A stretch of 10,651 nucleotides of DNA from Endomicrobium sp. (GTDB taxonomy: Bacteria > Elusimicrobiota > Endomicrobiia > Endomicrobiales > Endomicrobiaceae). Within the stretch, counting starts at the first letter, position 1, and each line of letters begins with the position of its first letter. Location of the stretch: contig JAISLV010000116.1 of the NCBI GenBank assembly GCA_031277075.1, forward strand, positions 1 through 10,651, given 5' to 3'. Shown here in pieces: positions 6,347 to 10,651 of the stretch. The notes below the pieces were generated by a model. That model made no database searches. It saw only the letters and a list, made by a program, of their open reading frames with translations, and was not told the DNA's origin. Made by a program: the position numbers and the translations under genes.

Positions 6347-7516
6347 CTATATTTTTACGGCTTGCTTAAGCGCAGCCGCTTTATTGGTTTGTTCCCATGT
6401 AAAATCTTTATCGTTTCTTCCGAAATGCCCGTAAGCCGCAGTTTTTACAAAAATCGGTCTCCTCAATTTTAGATAATCAATAATTCCTTTAGGCGTCAAA
6501 GGAAATACTTTTCTCACAATCGGCTCTAAAACGCTTCCGTGAACTTTACCCGTAACGTGCGTGTCAATCATAACTGAAACAGGCTCGGCTACGCCTATAG
6601 CGTAAGCAAGCTGAACGGTGCATTTATCGGCAAACCCCGCCGCTACTATATTTTTTGCTATATGCCTTGCCATGTAGCTTGCGCTTCTGTCAACTTTCGT
6701 AGCGTCTTTACCAGAAAACGCTCCGCCGCCGTGCGCCGCCATACCGCCGTAAGTGTCCACTATTATTTTTCTTCCCGTAAGACCCGTATCCGCCTGCGGA
6801 CCGCCTATGACGAACTTGCCCGTAGGATTGATATAAATCTTCGTTTTTTTATCTACTAATTTTCCAAGAACAGGCTCTATAACTTTATCGTAAAGTTCTT
6901 TCTTTGATTTCTCGGATATATGCTTTCCCGTTTTATCAAGTATTTTTTCAGAATGCTGGGTAGAAAGAACCACCGCGTCCACCCTTTGCGGCTGCCAATT
7001 GACGTATTCTACCGTAATTTGCGTTTTTCCGTCAGGTCCTAAATACGGCAGTATTTGTTTTTTGCGGACTTCGGTAAGCCTCAAAGCGAGCTTATGAGCT
7101 AAACTTATCGGAAGAGGCATATATTCCGGCGTTTCTTTGCAGGCATAACCTATCATCAATCCTTGGTCGCCCGCGCCGCCGGTATCAACGCCTTGCGCGA
7201 TATCGGGCGATTGCTCGTTTATTAAATTTATTATAGCCACGTCGTCTGCGCTAAACCCGAATTCGGGTTTGTCGTATCCTATATTTTTAACGGCTTTTTT
7301 CGCCGTTTCTTTTATATTCACATATGTTTTCGTTGAAATTTCTCCGCCTATAATAAGAAGACCGGGCGAAGCGAAAGTCTCGCAAGCCACGCGCGCTTTC
7401 GGGTCTTTTGCGAGTATGGCGTCCAAGACCGAATCTGAAACTATATCGCAGACCGTATCGGGGTGTCCCTCAGTAACGGATTCCGACGTAAAAAAATAAC
7501 TTTGCTGTTTTGACAT
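6347..7516 (-). CDS. metK: S-adenosylmethionine synthase
   Basis: A 389-residue enzyme of the usual family length (about 380-400). It makes S-adenosylmethionine from methionine and ATP in the cytoplasm. Signatures are all present: SESVTEGHPDTVCD (residues 11-24, with His18 and Asp20 for ATP/metal), GAGDQGLMIGYA (114-125), FVIGGPQADTGLTGRKI (235-251), and the ATP-binding GGGAFSGKD (263-271). Near the C-terminus, RRPIFVKTAAYGHFGR is also typical. The ATG has a strong AAGGAG site at 7522-7527. It is the second gene of the long minus-strand operon, 32 bp after the nucleotidyltransferase gene. That gap is too short for a SAM riboswitch. Product supports the RimO reaction encoded downstream. Confidence 0.97.
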   Translation of the reverse strand: MSKQQSYFFTSESVTEGHPDTVCDIVSDSVLDAILAKDPKARVACETFASPGLLIIGGEISTKTYVNIKETAKKAVKNIGYDKPEFGFSADDVAIINLINEQSPDIAQGVDTGGAGDQGLMIGYACKETPEYMPLPISLAHKLALRLTEVRKKQILPYLGPDGKTQITVEYVNWQPQRVDAVVLSTQHSEKILDKTGKHISEKSKKELYDKVIEPVLGKLVDKKTKIYINPTGKFVIGGPQADTGLTGRKIIVDTYGGMAAHGGGAFSGKDATKVDRSASYMARHIAKNIVAAGFADKCTVQLAYAIGVAEPVSVMIDTHVTGKVHGSVLEPIVRKVFPLTPKGIIDYLKLRRPIFVKTAAYGHFGRNDKDFTWEQTNKAAALKQAVKI

Positions 7517-7548
7517 AACCGCTCCTTTTTAAATGCTTTTTTTATGAT

Positions 7549-8583
7549 TTACTTGCGTTTTACTCGTTTATTTGCCGTTTCAGTTATCAGTATAGAATCA
7601 AAAAGAATTATATCGTCGGGTATTTGCGCTTTATAGCCTACGACGGTGTTGTCGGCTTTTGCGTTTTTACCGACGACCGCGTCTTCCCAAATTATTGATT
7701 TTGAAATTTCGGCGTTATCTTTAACCGAGACGTTTTTTGACAAAACCGAATACGGTTTTATAACCGCGTTCTTTCCTATTTTTACTCCGTCGTCTATAAA
7801 ACATGGAGCTAAAATCTTTGCGGTTTTATCTATTTTCGCCGACGCGCTTACATATTTTCCTAAAGACTTATAAAGTTTTAACTTGCCGCTTAAAGCGTCG
7901 AAAACGCCTTTTTTATATTCGTAAATATTTCCGATATCCGTCCAATATCCGTCAAAGACGCAGCCGAAAACGCGTTTGTTGTTTTTCAAAAGAAGCGGGA
8001 ACAAATCTTTCCCAAAATCAAAAAATTTATTTTTAGGAATATAATCAAAAATTTCAGGCTCAAAAAAATACATCCCCGTATTTACCGCGCTTTCAAAAAC
8101 GTCTTTCAAATACGGTTTTTCAATAAAAGATTTTACTTTTCCGTTTTTGTCCGTCACGGTGACGCCGTATTCAAAGCGCTCGTCTATATTTTTTAAAGCT
8201 ATCGTGGCGAGAGCTTTGTTTTTTTTATGGAAATTTAAAATTTTGCGCAAGTCGGCGTCGCTTAAACCGTCGCCTGACATTACGCAAAAAGTATCGTCAA
8301 AAAAACTCTCGTTTTTTTTAACCGCTCCCGCCGTGCCTAAAAGTTTTTTTTCTGGGGAAAAAGTTAAATTAACGCCTATATTTTCATCTTTAAAATATTC
8401 CGTTATTACTTCGGGCTTATAAAAAAGGTTGACGCAAATATCGCAAAATCCGTTCTTCTTCAAATTCATAAGCGTGTGATATATAGCGGGTCGCCCCAAA
8501 ACAGGCACCATAGGCTTTGGAATATCCGAAGTCAAAGGTCTCAACCGCGTCCCCGCCCCCGCCGCCAAAACAAACGCTTTCAT
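7549..8583 (-). CDS. Sugar-1-phosphate nucleotidyltransferase with left-handed beta-helix tail
   Basis: A 344-residue two-domain enzyme of the NDP-sugar pyrophosphorylase family. Residues 1-235 are the Rossmann-like transferase domain: LAAGAGTRLRPLTSDIPKPM (7-26) is the nucleotide-binding signature, followed by GTAGAV (83-88), the metal-binding SGDGLSDAD (103-111), FIEKP (153-157), VNTGMYFF (168-175) and GYWTDIGN (212-219), whose Asp216 is the second metal ligand. Residues 245-320 show short repeats of the hexapeptide type (left-handed beta-helix; ASAKIDKTAKI, DDGVKIGKNAVI, DAVVGKNAKA). This architecture is shared by mannose-1-phosphate guanylyltransferases and glucose-1-phosphate nucleotidyltransferases of COG1208; the exact nucleotide and sugar cannot be read from the sequence. 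It probably feeds surface polysaccharide synthesis. The ATG at 8583 is preceded by AAAGGG (8591-8596). It is the first gene of the minus-strand operon. Confidence 0.9.
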   Translation of the reverse strand: MKAFVLAAGAGTRLRPLTSDIPKPMVPVLGRPAIYHTLMNLKKNGFCDICVNLFYKPEVITEYFKDENIGVNLTFSPEKKLLGTAGAVKKNESFFDDTFCVMSGDGLSDADLRKILNFHKKNKALATIALKNIDERFEYGVTVTDKNGKVKSFIEKPYLKDVFESAVNTGMYFFEPEIFDYIPKNKFFDFGKDLFPLLLKNNKRVFGCVFDGYWTDIGNIYEYKKGVFDALSGKLKLYKSLGKYVSASAKIDKTAKILAPCFIDDGVKIGKNAVIKPYSVLSKNVSVKDNAEISKSIIWEDAVVGKNAKADNTVVGYKAQIPDDIILFDSILITETANKRVKRK

Positions 8584-8613
8584 TTAATACCCTTTGTTTA
8601 TATATTTTCATTA

Positions 8614-8619
8614 ATTATA
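8614..8619 (-). promoter_or_regulatory. Possible -10 box for the minus-strand operon
   Basis: A perfect TATAAT on the minus strand, 31 bases upstream of the nucleotidyltransferase ATG. The expected -35 position (about 8637-8643) has only poor matches to TTGACA, and the region is A/T-rich, so chance occurrence is quite possible. Confidence 0.3.
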
Positions 8620-8884
8620 TAAAATCCTAAGATTTTTTTCATTAACAAACGCCGAACAATTTTTGCGCGGTCTCTTTCTACGCCGCGTCAAATTTGAACG
8701 AAACTCAAAGAGACAGACCTAAACTCTCTAAGCCCGATAGACGCGTTTAATAAAATACGCGAGTGAAAAAAAAGCACAAATAGCAGCGCGCGCCGCTTGC
8801 CGCTGAAAAACAAATAACGCAGTTTTTTTTCATCCCACGACCTTACAGTCGGAGTATTACATATAGAACAACAATAAAAACCTA

Positions 8885-8913
8885 TTGACTATATAAAAAT
8901 AAGAAAGTATATT
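8885..8913 (+). promoter_or_regulatory. Sigma-70-type promoter for the pseudopilin cluster
   Basis: TTGACT at 8885-8890, a 17-base spacer, and TATATT at 8908-8913. Transcription would start near 8920, giving a leader of about 49 bases before the ATG at 8969. This is the best promoter match seen in the window, although A/T-rich DNA makes such matches easier by chance. Confidence 0.65.
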
Positions 8914-8968
8914 TATATCAACCTTTTAAAAACACTGCCGCATCATAAAGACGTCCAATGGAGACCAA

Positions 8969-9385
8969 ATGAACGCAACAATAAATAGTCGCGGCGTAAG
9001 CATAACGGAAATTACCGTAGTTATTGTTATCGCTATGCTTATCTTAGGCATATTTGCAATGAATAGGACCTCGCAGCTTGAGATAGCCTACAGAGAAGAA
9101 GCCAGAGTTTTTATCCACACTATTGCGGAAAAAGAAAAGATTTTTTACGCTTCTCACAACGAATACCTTACCATTAATACGTCTACCGACGCTATTGAAG
9201 AGCTTGGAATTTATCTTGGAAGAAACGAATATTTCGGAAGTGTTACTGTGGTAATAAGCACAGCCGCGCCGTTTACGGTTTTTAATCCTCAAGTAACGGT
9301 AACATTATACGGCAAAAACAAAATGCAGGACAAAACCGTAAAAGGCGTATACGATTTTATATCTGGAAAATTAAATATAGATTAA
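8969..9385 (+). CDS. Type IV pilin-like protein (pseudopilin), first of cluster
   Basis: A 138-residue protein with a prepilin N-terminus: Gly9 followed by VSITE, so that cleavage after Gly9 leaves Glu at mature position 5, then a hydrophobic helix to about residue 31 (VVIVIAMLILGIFAM). Prepilin peptidase would cut it and the helix would pack into a pilus or pseudopilus. The mature first residue is Val, not the usual N-methylated Phe. The globular part (about residues 45-138) resembles short major-type pilins (AEKEKIFYASHNEYLT, a typical helix-to-loop region) and has no cysteines. The ATG has a TGGAG site at 8959-8963. It is followed after 11 bp by the next pseudopilin gene. Nearest roles are GspG/H- or PilE-like; the machine it belongs to (type II secretion, type IV pilus or other) is not determined. 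Confidence 0.8.
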   Translation: MNATINSRGVSITEITVVIVIAMLILGIFAMNRTSQLEIAYREEARVFIHTIAEKEKIFYASHNEYLTINTSTDAIEELGIYLGRNEYFGSVTVVISTAAPFTVFNPQVTVTLYGKNKMQDKTVKGVYDFISGKLNID

Positions 9386-9396
9386 GGACAATAAAA

Positions 9397-9966
9397 ATGA
9401 AAAATAATGAAAAAGGGATAACTATGGTAGAAGTAATGGTGTCTATGCTTATTGCTTCTATAGTTATGACAAGCGGCATAGCTTTTTTTCTAAGAGCATT
9501 TGCCTCTAATTACCGTATTTCAGATTTTGTTCTCGCACAAGACAAATCTTCTTCTATGGTTGAAGAAATGCAGCTTTTTGCAATATCTACTGACGATAAT
9601 ACTCCATCGCAAAGTTATTCTGCAAATGAACAAGTTCTAGACTGGAGAATTGAACGCATTGAAAACGGCTGGGTTGTGCATATTTCAGCTATAGCAGACA
9701 GGATAGAATTCATATCAGGTATTACCACTCAGACGCCCGCATTAATTCAATTATTTTGTTTTAGTATGTGGCCTGTAAGCGAAACGGTGGCTTTTGGTAT
9801 TTATTCAGGCGGTTATCAAAATATGTGGAATCTTGATGTAGGAGGCTTAGGATCTAACAATACTTTCAGCTGTATGACCAGATTTAACGACTTAAATACT
9901 TCTAACCAGATGACTGCAATCCGTTTGAAAACGGCATATGCGAGGTTTGCTTATGAGACAAGATAA
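9397..9966 (+). CDS. Pseudopilin, GspI/PilV-like
   Basis: A 189-residue protein starting MKNNEKG followed by ITMVEVMVSMLIASIVMTSG: cleavage after Gly7 puts Glu12 at mature position 5, and residues 8-30 form the membrane helix. The motif GITMVEVMVSM is the style of minor pilins of the PilV/GspI type. Beyond the helix it has a globular domain of about 150 residues (WRIERIENGWVVHISA, QLFCFSMWPVSE) that I cannot assign further. AAGGA at 9384-9388, overlapping the previous stop codon, serves as its ribosome binding site. Its 3' end overlaps the next gene by 14 bp. The order after a small pilin and before a PilW/GspJ-like protein agrees with a minor-pseudopilin set that initiates assembly at the tip. 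Confidence 0.8.
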   Translation: MKNNEKGITMVEVMVSMLIASIVMTSGIAFFLRAFASNYRISDFVLAQDKSSSMVEEMQLFAISTDDNTPSQSYSANEQVLDWRIERIENGWVVHISAIADRIEFISGITTQTPALIQLFCFSMWPVSETVAFGIYSGGYQNMWNLDVGGLGSNNTFSCMTRFNDLNTSNQMTAIRLKTAYARFAYETR

Positions 9967-10651
9967 AGGATTTACTTTATTTGAGGTTTTAATTTCAATG
10001 GCTCTCACTGGCATACTTGTATGCTCTATAGGAACTATGCTTGTATTTGGCTATCGCCAGCTTGGAAGAATTATACATCTCAACAAGGACTCTTCAGAGA
10101 TTATGATATTTAGGTCTCATATAGAAAGCAGAATACAGAAAATTACAGGGAGAGGGTTTCTGCTTGGCGATATGGTAGACAACCTAGACGTCAGATTTAT
10201 TGAATGGCGCGAATATAATCCTGTCCCGCCGATATTGCCAAACGGACTTCCAAACTTCAACGCGGCAAATCCTGTTAGAGTAAGCAATTGGACAAATTTG
10301 GTTGGGCAAAGAGTAGTTTTTAATTCCGTAGACCCAACCAGCGGAGAAGTAATACGTTGCATATACGAATATTTCCCAGAAAGGCGTGAAGTTGAGTATA
10401 GAGAATTTACAGTTCCTTTAGACGCTAACGGACAAGAATCGCCTTTGACGCTTACCGACCCAACCACAGCTTTACGTCTTAAAGCTGTCATTCTACAGAA
10501 AATCATCGTTTTTCAAATAGGGCGCAGCAGTCAAGGACTGATCGACTGGGAATTATACCCTACAAGAGCAAAATCTCAAGCTATGACAAATCCCATAATG
10601 GACGCATATATAAGGATTTTTGTGCGTACAGAAAACGACGATGTGCGCTAT
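9953..10651 (+). CDS. Pseudopilin, GspJ/PilW-like (3' end cut by window)
   Basis: An open frame from the ATG at 9953 reaches the right edge without a stop (233 codons, incomplete). The N-terminus MRQDKGFTLFEVLISMALTG is a canonical prepilin: cleavage after Gly6, Phe7 as mature residue 1, Glu11 at mature position 5, then a hydrophobic helix to about residue 33. The remaining 200 residues contain beta-strand-like stretches (VRVSNWTNLVGQRVVFNS, VIRCIYEYFPERREVEYREF), in line with the larger GspJ/PilW minor pseudopilins, which usually run 190-350 residues. GAGG at 9942-9945 inside the previous gene is its ribosome binding site. The 14-bp overlap suggests coupled translation with that gene. Confidence 0.85.
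   Translation, partial: MRQDKGFTLFEVLISMALTGILVCSIGTMLVFGYRQLGRIIHLNKDSSEIMIFRSHIESRIQKITGRGFLLGDMVDNLDVRFIEWREYNPVPPILPNGLPNFNAANPVRVSNWTNLVGQRVVFNSVDPTSGEVIRCIYEYFPERREVEYREFTVPLDANGQESPLTLTDPTTALRLKAVILQKIIVFQIGRSSQGLIDWELYPTRAKSQAMTNPIMDAYIRIFVRTENDDVRY

Larger units (their letters stand above)
8584..8968. other. Divergent intergenic region with inverted repeats, no gene seen
   Basis: This 385-bp stretch separates the minus-strand operon from the plus-strand pseudopilin genes. I see no ORF with a ribosome binding site and no tRNA. It holds a more G/C-rich middle (about 8651-8806) with several small dyads: GTCTCTTT (8670-8677) with AAAGAGAC (8707-8714), ACGCG (8741-8745) with CGCG (8758-8761), and CAGCG (8784-8788) with CGCTG (8801-8805). 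None is followed at once by a U-tract, so they are not classic terminators. They could be regulator sites or leader structures of an unseen transcript. Confidence 0.5.

Noticed and set aside
7517..7548. SAM riboswitch in front of metK
   Set aside because: Only 32 bases separate metK from the upstream gene, far too short, and the divergent region upstream of the operon shows no SAM-box pattern that I recognise.
8832..8860. tRNA-like stretch (CCCACGACCTTACAGTCGG)
   Set aside because: It recalls part of a tRNA read on the other strand, but there is no T-arm, acceptor stem or proper 5-bp anticodon stem with a 7-base loop.
10117..10506. 129-codon minus-strand ORF
   Set aside because: It is antisense to the third pseudopilin gene, which has a canonical prepilin start, ribosome binding site and an unbroken frame.

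Overview
The window looks like the chromosome of an AT-rich, diderm (outer-membrane) bacterium. LolA, a RodZ morphogenesis protein and several type IV pilin-like proteins point to a Gram-negative envelope. The lysine- and isoleucine-rich proteins, A/T-rich codon use and pseudopilin genes fit a lineage such as Elusimicrobiota (Endomicrobia-like). That placement is an impression from style and gene content, not something the sequence proves.

Layout: bases 1-8583 carry only minus-strand genes. At the left edge is the start of a CsoR-type metal-sensing repressor (cut by the window), preceded in the direction of transcription by a XerC/XerD-type tyrosine recombinase. Bases 1179-1629 hold no credible gene but are packed with repeats. 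A near-perfect 26-bp inverted repeat (1199-1224 and 1621-1646) brackets a 448-bp block containing three copies of a hairpin-forming repeat and three copies of a second module. This resembles a non-autonomous mobile element (MITE-like) or a composite repeat cluster, and its right arm encodes the last codons of the neighbouring hydrolase gene.

Bases 1630-8583 look like one long minus-strand operon, read from the right: sugar-nucleotide transferase, metK, lolA, rodZ, rimO, pgsA, pgpA and a metallo-beta-lactamase-fold hydrolase. From rodZ to the hydrolase every junction is a 4-bp stop/start overlap or an abutting stop-start, so these five genes are probably translationally coupled. Most of the unit serves the envelope: activated sugar supply, lipoprotein transport, cell shape, and two consecutive steps of phosphatidylglycerol synthesis (PgsA then PgpA). 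MetK makes S-adenosylmethionine, which RimO consumes when it modifies ribosomal protein S12.

Bases 8584-8968 are a non-coding divergent region. On the plus side it holds a good sigma-70-type promoter (TTGACT, 17 bp, TATATT) that should drive a cluster of three pseudopilin genes, the last running off the right edge. All three have the type IV prepilin N-terminus (Gly, cleavage, Glu at mature position 5, hydrophobic helix) but little recognisable sequence beyond it. They probably form the minor-pilin tip complex of a type II secretion or type IV pilus machine.

Most of the window is ordinary housekeeping. The parts that deserve a second look are the repeat block and the divergent pseudopilin cluster. 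I found no clear sign of an entirely new system.
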